From Mesostigma viride (Eukaryota > Streptophyta > Mesostigmatophyceae > Mesostigmatales > Mesostigmataceae): a DNA stretch of 64,000 bases. Below, in pieces: positions 10,901-20,080 of this stretch (positions are counted from its first letter, which is position 1; each line of letters begins with the position of its first letter). A program made the position numbers and the translations under genes. The stretch lies in assembly GCA_009746045.1 (NCBI GenBank), contig RPFO01000080.1:1887183-1951182 (forward strand), in the 5' to 3' direction. Below the pieces are notes generated by a model that was not told the DNA's origin, did not search any database, and worked only from the letters and a program-made list of their open reading frames with translations.

Positions 10901-12705
10901 TTATATACGTAGGTGCCCCACCAAGGGGCAGAAGCCCTTTGGGATGGCAGCATCAAGGCGTCTCTGTGGGTGCATATAGTTCAGCGTCTGAGTTGCCTTT
11001 CCTTGCCCTGCCTTGGAAGACAACAACGGCAGTCCGTGGACTGTGTCGGTGCTCTGAACCGCAGAGTACACCTCGCCTGTTTTCAGTTAGGTAAAAAAGC
11101 TGCATGATCCGTGTGCTGGCTGCATAAAAGCCAATGATGTCTTTAGTGGCCATGCTTACTAGTTGATTGATCAATATGCTAACAAGGGCAGACATGCTAC
11201 GGCAGAGTTAATAGGCTATCCTTGCCTCTAATCCGGGGTGTAAAAGGAAGTTTGCCGCGAGCCAACGTCATTTTCCTGTCTGACACGAACTCTCTAATCT
11301 CCCCTTGCCGTGCATGCCCTTGTTGTGCATCCTCAGCGTACGCAAACCCGGTGTGCTTGTTCACAACGGTTGACGTGGAGCGTCCATACACCGCCACCTG
11401 CCCCTCTGAGGTTGCCCTGGTGGCCAACATTGTCGTGGATGCAGAAAACTGCAGTGTTACGTCACTTGACCTGACGCGTCTGGCAGTGTCTATGGGCGGC
11501 ATGCTCAAGCTGCCGACTTGCTCCGTCGAGCTGACCTTGCTTTCCCCAGCCGAAATCCTTCCGGTGACACCCAGCAGGAGGCACCTGCTGCAAATCGACC
11601 ACTACCCAATCACCCTGCTCTTCAAGGCCTTTGTTTCGGACGTCCCCAGTGGAACTGCCCTTCTGGAGGTCTTTCAGATGATGGAGCTGGCGGCTCTGCT
11701 TTCTTTGTTTGAGGCAGAGTTCGGCGACATCATTTCTATTTCTGCCAATGACACCAGGGTACTCCAGCTGTCTGTGGCCACATCTGACCCCCACTTTGTC
11801 ACCCCCGGCGGGTTCAAGTTTGACTTCAACGGGCGTGCTGACCAGACCTTTTGCATCGTGACCGATGAGCGGCTGCAGATCAATGCTCACTTCATGGGCG
11901 CTGCTGATTCCTCTTCTGCCGCCACACAGCTGGCAAGCGATGCTCGCACGTGGATGGACCAGGTTGCCATCCTGTCTGGCAATGACAAGGTGCTTGTGGA
12001 GGCGGCGTCTGCCCCGGGGGCGCCCTATTCCACCTCGTTCGGCACCGTGCGCCTAAATGGGGTGAGTAAAGATCTACAAATGCATGAAAATTTTCTTCTG
12101 GGTGTTACGACTGCCAGGCCGCATGCATAATATCTGCACCTGCGTTGTTTTGCATTATCTTAACACATAGTGCCACCCCTGACTTGGACTCACAGATGTC
12201 GTCTCACTGCCTGAGATAACCTGGTCTACAATATATAGGCAGAAGAACACTTTTAGTATGTAAAATCTGTCTGAGCCTTGCAAGTTTGGTTACTTCTGGT
12301 TTTTCCTTCTGGTTTGTCCCGTGGAATCTGTCACGCGGGTCATTCCAGGAGCTCGTGTCTGGGCGCCTCGCCTTCAAGAAATCTGCGTCTGGCCTGACAG
12401 TGACCCGCAAGAAGTCCCGTGTGGTCGTGACAATCCCGGGGGTGGCGGTAGTGGAACTGGAGGTTGTGCGCGCGGCGTTCTGGGAGCCGGACGCGGGCCC
12501 AGGCCGTAACTTCCTCAACCTGCAAGTCAAGCAGTTTAACAGCATGGGTGCCGTGCATGGCGTGCTGGGACAGTCATTTGCGGTGGGCTTTGACAATCGT
12601 CTTCAGGGTGGTGTTGATGATTATATTACCAGCGGCATCTTCAATGCTGACTGCCGCTTCAACCACTTTAACCCCTCATCCGTCAGGGAGCCGATTCTCC
12701 CGTAA
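1798..12705 (+). CDS. Spliced gene: cysteine-rich repeat modules plus root-cap/VWD-like C-terminal domain
   Basis: At least eight exons can be joined on the + strand: 1798-1944, 3015-3119, 4581-4772, 7766-7909, 9273-9410, 10342-10455, 11337-12061 and 12349-12705, with an optional one at 10511-10708. The small exons each encode one module of the form C-x-[DN] ... GC ... P-x-C ... C-V, all begin and end in phase 1, and have AG acceptors and GT donors. The last two exons encode a domain resembling the plant root cap/LEA-like family: DPHF, F-x-F-N-G, FCIVTDE, INAHF, HGVLGQ, and a closing ADC before the stop. Family knowledge suggests a secreted or cell-wall protein with disulfides, but no function is established. 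The 5' end with start codon and signal peptide was not identified, and further modules may be hidden in the long introns. All 10 Gln codons checked in the last two exons are CAG or CAA. Confidence 0.75.
3015..3119 (+). CDS. Exon: cysteine-rich module 2
   Basis: 35 codons, phase 1 to phase 1. The acceptor is ACCAG and the donor GTACGT. It reads CVDTEAG, FACSDDYPIC and ends GAGCV. This is the shortest module and has the same four-cysteine spacing as the others. Confidence 0.75.
3262..3717 (+). repeat. 24-bp minisatellite, 19 units, intronic
   Basis: Nineteen near-identical 24-bp units (CCCACGGCCCCCACTTCTCA plus AACT). Because 24 is a multiple of 3, all frames stay open; one + frame reads P-T-A-P-T-S-Q-T repeatedly and looks like a hydroxyproline-rich wall protein. 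It lies 140 bp after the donor of module 2 and has no good donor of its own before a stop, so I treat it as intronic. Confidence 0.9.
4581..4772 (+). CDS. Exon: cysteine-rich module 3 with acidic Glu-Gly insert
   Basis: 64 codons, phase 1 to phase 1. The acceptor is ACATAG and the donor GTATGT. It reads CIDDQEG, GGCRN, RPFC and ends LTCV. Between the third and fourth Cys a (GAGGGC)-type repeat encodes an E-G-E-G-E-G run, which explains why this module is longer than its relatives. Confidence 0.75.
6667..7522. mobile_element. Foldback/MITE-like element with palindromic ends, 5-bp TSD
   Basis: An 856-bp element in an intron. The outer 76 bp on the left (6667-6742) is a perfect palindrome starting AGTTATAAACATCG, and the right end (7447-7522) is the same palindrome with one mismatch. 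Inside them the arms continue as an inverted repeat of about 230 bp (about 6667-6895 against 7295-7522), rich in TTCGATAATCGAATAGG-like units. The flanking TTGCC (6662-6666 and 7523-7527) is a perfect 5-bp target duplication. A diverged internal copy of the end sequence starts near 6915. There is no transposase ORF, so it is non-autonomous. At about 6960 it contains GGTTCGAATCC, an exact tRNA B-box match, without a foldable tRNA around it. Confidence 0.88.
7766..7909 (+). CDS. Exon: cysteine-rich module 4
   Basis: 48 codons, phase 1 to phase 1. The acceptor is ACACAG and the donor GTAAGT. It reads ECVDSS, AGCTDPDKPFC and ends VGHCV. This is one of the clearest module copies. Confidence 0.8.
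8323..8437. repeat. (ACC)n microsatellite, about 38 units
   Basis: Uninterrupted ACC/CCA repeat except for one CGCC near the left end. It is open in several frames as poly-His, poly-Pro or poly-Thr, but lies in an intron and is not coding. Confidence 0.95.
8568..8625. repeat. Short tandem repeat, 3 units of about 24 bp
   Basis: Three direct copies of ACAACTAGTGCCCTAATTAA-like text in the intron between modules 4 and 5. No function is apparent. Confidence 0.85.
9273..9410 (+). CDS. Exon: cysteine-rich module 5
   Basis: 46 codons, phase 1 to phase 1. The acceptor is GCCACAG and the donor GTAAGC. It reads ACLDDEPD, TGCTESTPNC and ends EGHCV. It is very similar to module 4, including the closing G-H-C-V, suggesting the two are the most recent duplicates. 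Confidence 0.8.
10342..10455 (+). CDS. Exon: cysteine-rich module 6
   Basis: 38 codons, phase 1 to phase 1. The acceptor is GTGCAG and the donor GTGAGT. It reads ACRDTSDDE, EHCPDDAPYC and ends GLYCS. The last Cys lacks the V-G that closes modules 1 to 5. Confidence 0.7.
10511..10708 (+). CDS. Possible extra exon (Cys-rich, weak)
   Basis: 66 codons between AGGTAG and GTAAAA, again phase 1 to phase 1, with six or more Cys (EACSTVNACHRAQFC and CDNLCS). It does not follow the module pattern, and the gene reads in frame with or without it, so it may be an alternative exon or a chance ORF. Confidence 0.3.
11337..12061 (+). CDS. Exon: module half plus first part of root-cap/VWD-like domain
   Basis: Starts in phase 1 after CCTCAG and ends in phase 0 at GTGAGT. 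It opens with ANPVC, like the second half of a cysteine module, and then has a region of about 130 residues with few recognisable motifs. The domain core follows: SDPHFVTPGGFKFDFNG, FCIVTDE, LQINAHFMG and a TWMDQVAIL stretch. These match the order seen in plant root cap proteins, where the segment resembles a von Willebrand D half-domain. No internal stop occurs over 241 codons. Confidence 0.85.
12349..12705 (+). CDS. Terminal exon: C-terminal half of root-cap-like domain
   Basis: The acceptor is ATTCCAG, read in phase 0, with 118 codons to TAA. It carries beta-rich text, then HGVLGQSF, DDYITSGIFNADC and a short tail ending EPILP. HGVLG-like and ADC motifs are the usual end of the root cap domain, which supports joining it to the preceding exon. 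Confidence 0.85.
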   Translation, partial: ELVSGRLAFKKSASGLTVTRKKSRVVVTIPGVAVVELEVVRAAFWEPDAGPGRNFLNLQVKQFNSMGAVHGVLGQSFAVGFDNRLQGGVDDYITSGIFNADCRFNHFNPSSVREPILP

Positions 12706-13944
12706 AGCATGACTTAAGAGGAGCAGATGCATGTCAGCTGTTCGCGGGGGAACAACATATGCGAAAACTATTGAGAATCTCAAAACATTTAGCTAAAAAG
12801 ATCAAGAGTTTGTAATTTGCTCTTGGGGGTGATACTGGACACGACATACTTCTGATGAACGTACACAGGTGCTCGGGGCAGTCAGTACAAGAGTCAGGGT
12901 TGTCAAGAATATACCACAAGTCTTTTTGAAGGGCTTCGCCGTGCTTTATTAATAGCCGGTGCTGACAGAATTTAAAAAGGAGAAGGAGGGACGAAGTTGT
13001 GGCACTTTATCCGAGTTGTCGCCTTGTGCGCAGCTCATGCTTGCACACCTAGACAAGGGAAAGAATGCTGACATAAGTGCAGAGTACCTTTCTAGTTTCG
13101 TCTTGTAAGATTTGAGTGTCTCTTTGGAGATACAATTGAGTATCTGTACTTGTTTGTAAGGGGTCTGTGCAAACCTTCGCCATCCATACATGTGCTAGCA
13201 TGTACGTGCCTGCACAACATGTGGTGGCAAGGCACCAATTGATTTCCTGGATAGAGACAAGACATTGTCCTCATCTTACCTTGGTATTTGATCACCTTGG
13301 TATATTTACCCTTCTCCTTGGTCGGCCTAGCCATGGCCTAGAGCCGTGGCACAGCCTGTCTTGGACCTGTGTTGTGTTGTTTTACCAAAAACAGAATTTG
13401 GCTACCGATTCCATGCATTATAGTCCTTGACGACTACTACTACCAATGGTTGAAAATTAATTAATTAATTAAAATCATAGCTCCGTGGGGAGCATATGTA
13501 ACACATAGCCCTGAGAAAGGGGCATCTATGGGTTTGTAATACAATCAGAGCGACAACCTGTAGGTGTAGGATGTACAACTATCACCTGCTCTGGGTGCAC
13601 AAGGTGCACCTGCACCGCCACGATGGTTCATGCCTCCTAAACAAGCACAAGCACGCAAGGCGGCTTGAGGAGAGGGCCTAGAAGGCCTGCATGACATATG
13701 GGGTGGAAGTTATGTGGCTAGGCTATAGCTTGTGTACACATGGCATCTCAGCAGAGAGTAGCTCCCTGCTTAGGCATAGCATGGCTAAATGCTGACTGCA
13801 ACATCCATGGGAGGTCCCATTGTAGGCATGGCGTAGCTAAATACTGAAGTCATCATCCATGGGGGCCATTATGGGCGCACATGCGCGTGGGCCACATGCA
13901 TGCTAGGCTAAGCCTGACTAATCTACACTACTGGTATATGTTCC
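12706..13944. other. Intergenic, no gene seen
   Basis: No coding signal or RNA gene recognised. The stretch at about 13440-13590 (AATTAATTAAAA, then a CTCCGTGGGGAG-like motif and GAGAAAGGGGCAT) has diverged relatives near 27600, 31765 and 45265-45390, so it belongs to a dispersed repeat family. Confidence 0.6.
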
Positions 13945-14049
13945 CTAGTCTGAGGTGGCAGGAGGGGCCTGCCAGGGCTTGTGGTCAACGTGGATGACCG
14001 CCCCCCTCCAGTACACCGGCTTCCCCCCTGCGCGCTGCCGGAGCTGAAG
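13945..14049 (-). pseudogene. LINE ORF1-like protein, C-terminal end (split by gypsy insertion)
   Basis: On the minus strand this reads QLRQRAGGKPVYWRGAVIHV and then a short tail to TAG (13945-13947). It is the direct continuation, in the same frame, of the LINE ORF1-like segment at 51216-51540 once the intervening retroelement and one TGAAG copy are ignored. The aromatic-rich RGA-x-hydrophobic ending is typical of the RNA-binding C-terminal domain of LINE ORF1 proteins. Confidence 0.75.
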
Positions 14050-14770
14050 TTTAACACGTATGGCTATTTAAAATAGCGCCTTAGTAATTGAGAATGAATG
14101 CGAAAGACCTTTGACTTCCTATGCGTCACAGCGCACAATGGTGGCTTAAGAATACTTGTCACACAATACGAATAAGCTCAAACCCGGAAAACCGGTTTCG
14201 TATATTACAATGTTACCACACAATGCGGGAAGACTTACACCCAGTAGGCGAGGGATTCACACTCGAGCCCACAGGAGATTTACACTCCAGGATTAAGCGA
14301 TGGTAAATAATCTGTAGAGCAACGTGGTAAATTACGATACAAGGTCCGGATTTCTGGCATAGCTCGTGCCTTGCCTATTTTGTCCCTTCGTCCCCGTTGG
14401 CGGCTGCGCCTGGCGCTGCCAACCAGGCATGACGTGAGGTCCGCGGGGACGGGCTTCTCGAACCGTCTAGAACACATTAAAGACTAGTACGGCTAGAGGC
14501 CTCTCCTGAAAAATATCCAAATGTCCGTAGGTACCATCATAACGCATGTGCAGTGCCACTTGGCTGTCCCGTAACTCCCGTTCAGGCGCTAGGTCTGCCT
14601 ACGGCGCAAAGGCCAAGTTCGTCAGCAAAACTTCTACACTTATACTTCCACACGGGTTGCCTCGGCTGCCAACTACTATGGCCTCGGCACTGGCGCCGGA
14701 TCACGGTCGGCGCCGATCGACCGGGACGGATAATTTAATACCACAAACGGCATGTTGCATCCGTGCAACA
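14050..14770 (-). repeat. 3' LTR of the gypsy element
   Basis: 721 bp. Read on the minus strand it starts TGTTGCACGGATGCAACA, itself a short palindrome, and ends CGTGTTAAA. It matches 49135-51215 apart from the 1346-bp insertion and a small indel in that copy. Confidence 0.92.
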
Positions 14771-15639
14771 CACCTCCCCCCCCCAACAAAAGAGGCGGCT
14801 ACTCCTGTAGCCGGGACTTATAAATGATAGTGTATACATGGTCACTGTTCCCTTCCAGGGCACGCATCGATCGTGCCAATTGTCACCGTCCGTTGGCGAT
14901 GGTTTACGGCGCCGGGCGGTAAGGGCTCGGGCGGTGACCCCCACGAGCGGAGCCCCCACGGCCATGCCCACGCAGAGGTGCGGCCGGGCGTTGACGCCGG
15001 TGGACACGCTCAGCTGGCGCGGCCTCAGCCGGCTCGGGAAGAGGCAGGCCATTGGCAGGTGGACTAGGGCGTGCTGGAAGGTGAGTTGCCGCTCGCCGGC
15101 GCGTGCATCATGGCGTTTGGCCAGGTTGACATCCCGCAGCGCCTCCAGTGGGAAAACGCTCAAGAAGGCGGCGAGGAACGTGTGTCGGGTGAGGGACACC
15201 GAACCTTCTGTCCAAACGATACCGCAGTGGTGGGTCCCGACAAAGGATGCCATGGCCTTGTCGAGGACAGACCGGGCGCCCCATGGGTCCGTGAACTGTA
15301 CGGCGGAGAACATCTCTGGCGGGAGCACGTGCCGATAAAACTCCACTGGCTGATCCGCGTGAAACCGCGGATGTGCAGCACCTGCATGGGCGCCGCCCGG
15401 GGTGTCCCCCGCGAGATCGTACATATGATCCCGGCGATCACGTGGGTTGGGGCCACGATGCGGCGGCGCTCCGCAACCGGCACCGCCAGCGGCACGTCGA
15501 CGTCAAGCTCCAGTAAGGACATGCCCTCTGGTTGCGCCAACTGAACGCCTAAGGTGGGACGCACCCTCACGCGGGCCCACACGAAACCCTGGGGGGCAGG
15601 CCCAGCATCGGCCGGTGCACATGACTTGCACGCGAGCAA
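14735..15639 (-). pseudogene. Unassigned ORF region between RNase H and the 3' LTR
   Basis: Two overlapping minus-strand frames look protein-like. One (about 15639-15430) contains MSLLELDVDVPLAVPV, and the second (15424 downwards, opening MYDLAGDTPGG) runs through VEFYRHVLPPEMFSAVQF and FLAAFLSVFPLEALRDV. A frameshift near 15420 probably joins them. In a normal gypsy element this place is occupied by integrase, but I see no HHCC or DDE motif. The second frame runs through the polypurine tract into the LTR, which suggests its real stop has been lost. It could be an accessory ORF of this lineage or sequence left after an internal deletion. I do not recognise the family. Confidence 0.45.
14771..14784 (-). 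promoter_or_regulatory. Polypurine tract
   Basis: On the minus strand nine G followed by AGGTG lie immediately before the TGTTGC start of the 3' LTR, the standard position for plus-strand DNA priming. Confidence 0.85.
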
Positions 15640-15786
15640 TGGTGGCAGCCTGCGTACGACGTAGAACCGTGGTTACATTCGTGAAACGCCGAGGGCGCAG
15701 GACACTAGGGGCGGGCGGAATCGACCGAGGCACTGTGGTCGCGGCAGCGGGAGTAACCGATGCCGGGGCTTGCTGGGCTCCGAGGA

Positions 15787-16794
15787 TCAAGATGTTGCAG
15801 TATTTGCCAACGTGAATGCCTCTCCATGCAACGGGCTGCATTGGAGGGTAAACTCCTGTCGCCGGCACCACATGGCTACATGGCTGTACGGGGCCGAAGT
15901 CCTTCCCCCCCCTGCGGCTGCGCACGTGCCCTCACGTGCAGGGGTGCTGCCGGCGAGGCGCACGGAATGGTCAACAGTGTCAACCTCCGCGGTTGTGGCG
16001 CCGCAGAAGAGGAAGGGGCTCATCGGGTCGCTCAAGCGGTCGCCAAAGGGGGCGACGGGACCATGGGAGGGGATCAACGTCGTGGCCAAAACGTCAAGAT
16101 CCTCATAAAACCAATAGTCGGGGCGACGCGACAGGGCGTCAGGGACCGTGTTGTCAAGGCCCTTGACATATTCGATCTTGAACGGACCGAACTGTGCCAA
16201 ATATTCAAGCCAACGGGCTTGGCGTGGCGTAAGCGTGGGCTGCGTCAACAAGTGCGTGAGGGGCCGATGGTCGGTCTGGATGATCAAGCGGTACGGGTCC
16301 GCAGGGTCGGGTTCGGCCATGGCCACGTTGAACTGAGCACCCAGAAGATGGTGCCGCCAAGTATGGCAACAGTACACCACGGCCAACAACTCTTGCTGAT
16401 GGACCGGGTAATTTCTTTCGGCCGGGATCATCGTCCGGGAGATATACTCGACCGGTTGGAGACCGAGACCATGGTCTTGGAGCAGCACACCGCCAATAGC
16501 AACCTTGCTAGAATCGCTATTGACCACGAATGGCTTGGTGGGATCCGGAAGGATGAGGACAGGCGCAGTGGCGAGCCTGGCCTTCAGCAGGTCAAAGGCC
16601 TGTTGACACAGGCCTGACCATTCCCACGGTACGTCCTTCTTGAGGAGGTGAGTAAGCGGGGCCGCAATGGTCGCGAAACGCGGGATGAAGCGGCGATAAT
16701 ACGATACCAAGCCCAAGAAGCTGCGCAAGGCGCGAACATTCGCGGGAACAGGCCACTGTTGGACGGCGGCGACCTTATCGGGGTCCGTGGACAC
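15787..16794 (-). pseudogene. Gypsy pol: end of RT and RNase H
   Basis: Continues RT after a 1-bp frameshift in the run of T near 16835: the expected F-L-G-H-x-L motif is split between two frames there. It then has SFLGLVSYYRRFI (RT connection), a W-x-W-x-x-x-C-Q-x-A-F segment, and RNase H with VNSDSSKVAIGGVL, QQELLAVVYCCHTWRHHL and QTDHRPLTHLL, followed by DALSRRPDY. The frame ends in TGA at 15787-15789 after about 90 low-complexity residues. No zinc-binding integrase head follows. It is non-functional as read because of the frameshift. Confidence 0.88.
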
Positions 16795-16817
16795 GCCCTT
16801 GTCCGAGAGAATGTGGC

Positions 16818-18185
16818 CTAAAAGGGGACGCTGCGGCCTGATTCTACCTTGCTGCGGCGGGCGGACAGTTTATTATCCGCCATGATCTGCAGAACCGCGG
16901 CAACATCCTCCAAGTGCTCCTCGAACGTGCGAGAGAAAATGAGGATGTCATCCAAGTAGATGGCCACGCAGGTGCGTTTGTACGGCTGCGTCCCCGGGTC
17001 CCACGGGATAGTCGGGTCGCGCAGGTCTGCCGAGACCTGGGGCAGCCGACTAGTGCCCATCACCGACCTAAAGAGGTGGTTCATGAGCATCTGAAAAGAG
17101 GCAGGGCTGTTACACAAGCCCATGGCCGCCACGCGGAATTGGTAATGGCCAAAAGGCGTGGCAAAGGCTGTTTTATGGCAATCTTCGGGGGCGATCCGAA
17201 GTTGCCAAAAACCGTCTGCACAATCGAGCACCGTAAAGTACTTTGCGCCCTCCACCTTATTAAATATATCATCGATGCGGGGGAGGGGATACTTGGACTT
17301 CACGGTGATCGCATTGAGTTTGCGATAATCCGTAACCAGACGCCACTTCCCATTGGGTTTGGGCACCAGCAACACGCCCGCGCTGTAAGGGCTATTGCTG
17401 GGCTCGATCAAGCCGGCCTCCAACAAGCCGACCAAGATCTTCTTGAGCTCTGCCAACTCCACGGGCCCCATGCGAAAAATGGGTGAGGTGGTAGGTGGGT
17501 GCCCCTCCTGCAAATGAATGCGGTGGAGCACCGGTCTGGCCGGGGGAAACGTAGGTGTTTTCTCCTCAAACACGGCTGAATACTGATCGAGCACTGCGTT
17601 GAGTCGTTTCACCTCGTCTTCCGACAAGTCCATGCCAAGCGAGTTTAACGAAACTCCAGCCTGTGCATGCTGGGCGCTGGGCCCGCGCGCGTGGGCAAGG
17701 GCGTCCAGACGAATGGAGTAAACGGGAGGAGGCTGCCGGGCTCTCATCATCCGCTTGAACTCCCTTTTGGACATGAGAATGTCCGCAAGGCGACGACGGT
17801 CACTCTTGAGGGCAGGCGTGTCATCGGTGATGGTCATGCCGTTGGCCGCATACTGCCGCTCAGGTAACCAGAATGACCCATCTGGGAAGTGGGTAACCAT
17901 GGTACCAAAAGAGACGGTCACCTTGGATATGTGCAGCCAGTCAATCCCTAGGATGATATCAGCCGCTTGTAAGGGAATGACCGTGGCGCGAATGGGCACG
18001 CTGGTGCCTTGTACGATAGGGGCCAAGTCCACATAGCCCGGGGATGGCTGAGTGTAGCCATCCGAGTATCGCACGCGCCGAGCAATGGTATGGGGAGTCG
18101 GGGTTACTCCCAGGCGCTGCACTATGGCCTCACTGATGAAGGTGGTAGCCGCACCACTGTCAATGAGGACCTTGATGCCCTCCAA
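16818..18185 (-). pseudogene. Gypsy pol: protease and reverse transcriptase
   Basis: The aspartic protease motif LIDSGAATTF is near the start. RT follows with a KPNGKWRLVTDYRKLNA block, FWQLRIA, and the catalytic YLDDILIFS (16935-16960). The first codon here is not ATG: the frame is entered from upstream, where a second frame (18378-18190) also looks coding, so a frameshift between gag and protease is likely, by mutation or programmed. It ends at a TAG caused by the 1-bp shift that separates it from the RNase H segment. Confidence 0.9.
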
Positions 18186-18368
18186 ACAACGCCCAGAGCC
18201 CTGGGGGTCTGGTAGGCTTCCAGTGAAGCTCTAGGAGTAGTTGCCGCGGGCCTTCGCTAGGCTCCGCTTGCCATTCCTGGGTCTCTGTCACCACATTACA
18301 TGGTAACAAAACTTGGGCGACTTGTGCATGGCCGGGTAAGGTGTCGCCCGGAGTGCCCTCCCGGCCTC

Positions 18369-19710
18369 TCAGTCCCACTCCTCTCCTGCAGGCCCCTCGT
18401 CCACCGGTGTGCCTCGCAGGTGGCCGGATGCGGCCGCGGAAGAGCCATCATCAGGCTCGGCCGCGTCTGCGGCATGCCCAGCTTGCTGGTAGGCGCTTGG
18501 GGGCGCCTTGGGTTGTTGGTACAGCCGGGGCTGTTGGCGCGCTTGTTGCAAGCGTCGGGCACGCTCACCCGCACTGGGAGCTGTGCGCATATTTCGCGCC
18601 GGTGGTGGCCTCGAGGCCATTTGCGGGGAGGCCGCTTGGAAGTTGTTGCGTTGCACAGGCAGGGCCTGGTCCAGCGGAGGGAGATCAGGGCACTCTCGTT
18701 TAATGTGCCCCACGCGGTTGCAGTGGTAGCACTGAATCCGGGAAGTGTCCAAGGCATTAATGTCCAGGACCTCGCACTGTAGCTCATCCACCCACACGGG
18801 GGCGAATCCCAGCTCATTGAGTTCCAGTGCATTCACGCGGGTTTTTTGGGTCCGCTGCACCAAGGGAGCTATCTCTGCTAGGTAGGTCTTGATGTCCTGC
18901 AGGTTCCATTGAGCCCAGGAGAGGTGGGCGAATTTCCGCTTCACCTCATCCCGGAATTCGGGTTGCAAGCCCTCATAGAACCTTGCCAAGGCTTCGGGGC
19001 CCATCAGGTCATCAACCCGCCCAGCTAGAAGCTCGAACTTGGTCATATATTCCCGATAGCCCAGGTTCCCCTGCTTGAACGCCCCAAAAGCCTCCCGGTC
19101 CAGCTTGTCTTGGTCGGGTGGCAGGTACTTGGCCCGTGCTCGCCGAAATAATTCAGCCAAGCTGCTGGGGAAGCCATTGGCCAGGGCGCTTTCGCAATGG
19201 AGAGCTTGTCTCACATCGGGAGCCAGTGCCTCGCTGGACACCAGCTTGACCTTGATATCCTCGTCCAAGAGCTTGCGATTGTATGTCTCCCAGATGTCGA
19301 TCTTCTGAGACACTGCAATCTCCCAAGTCTCAAACTCTTGGTAGGAGCAGTCGGGTTTAAACTTGGGAATATCCGACAGCTTGGGCAACAGTGGTAGTCG
19401 CCCTGCATTGTGAGTATCATCGTCATGATGGCCCATGATACTCGCGGGTCTCCCGGGCCCGGCCACACCTTGCGAGGTGTACCCACGCAGGTAACCTGCC
19501 GGGGGGCTGCACTCATCCTCACCCGGGTGCTCATACCCATGTGGGTAGTGGGCGCGGCTTGCATGATGATGGGCGGCGGTGGCCGCTGGGTGCTGCGCTC
19601 GTGGGTCACCCGGAGCCAGGCGGTCGTATGCTGAGTTGGGGAGGCCGGGAATCGCCTCCCCTGCGACCCCGAAGGAAGACCGACCGGTCCGTGCGGTGCC
19701 CTGGCCCTGC
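18369..19710 (-). CDS. Gypsy gag, C-terminal part (downstream of CACTA insertion)
   Basis: The frame is open from the CACTA boundary at 19710 to a TGA at 18369. It has a basic, His-rich leader, then a helical capsid-like region (LPKLSDIPKFKP, YQEFETWEIAV, FRRARAKYLPPDQD, FEGL-like motif) and a CCHC zinc knuckle CYHCNRVGHIKREC at about 18690-18735. A Gln/Arg/Pro-rich tail follows. There is no ATG near 19466 to start it; the frame continues without a stop from the segment at 47934-48457 on the other side of the 28-kb insertion. Confidence 0.88.
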
Positions 19711-19766
19711 CACTATACTTTTCGTCCGAGGGTGGTAAAAAGCATCCGAGGCGTAAATTACGAGGT
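19711..19766 (+). repeat. Left TIR of the CACTA element
   Basis: 56 bp, identical to the reverse complement of 47878-47933. Confidence 0.93.
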
Positions 19767-20080
19767 GGTAATTTACGGCTTAGAATACTATTACGGTATA
19801 CATCGGAGGTTGTATCTGTCTCGTAAGTTACGAATTAGATCCGAGATAAGATCCGACGTCGTAAATTACGAGGTAGTAATTTACGATGTAGTAATTTACG
19901 AGGTAGTAATTTACGAGGTAGTAACGTACGAGGTAGTAATGTACGAGGTAGTAATGTACGCTCGAGGTAGTAATGTACGAGGTAGTAATTTACGAGGTAG
20001 TAAGGTACGAGGTAGTAATTTGCGAGGTAGTAATCTACGAGTTGGTAATTTACGATCCCGGTACTCGGTCCCGTAGGTTA
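19767..20080. repeat. CACTA left subterminal repeats
   Basis: About fifteen head-to-tail copies of a 15-bp motif close to GGTAGTAATTTACGA, some varied (GTAACGTAC, GTAAGGTAC). Known CACTA elements have such arrays as binding sites for their own regulatory protein; here that role is inferred. Confidence 0.85.

Noticed and set aside
14838-18782. Several 120-285 codon + strand ORFs across the gypsy element
   Set aside because: Antisense shadows of gag-pol; no domains.
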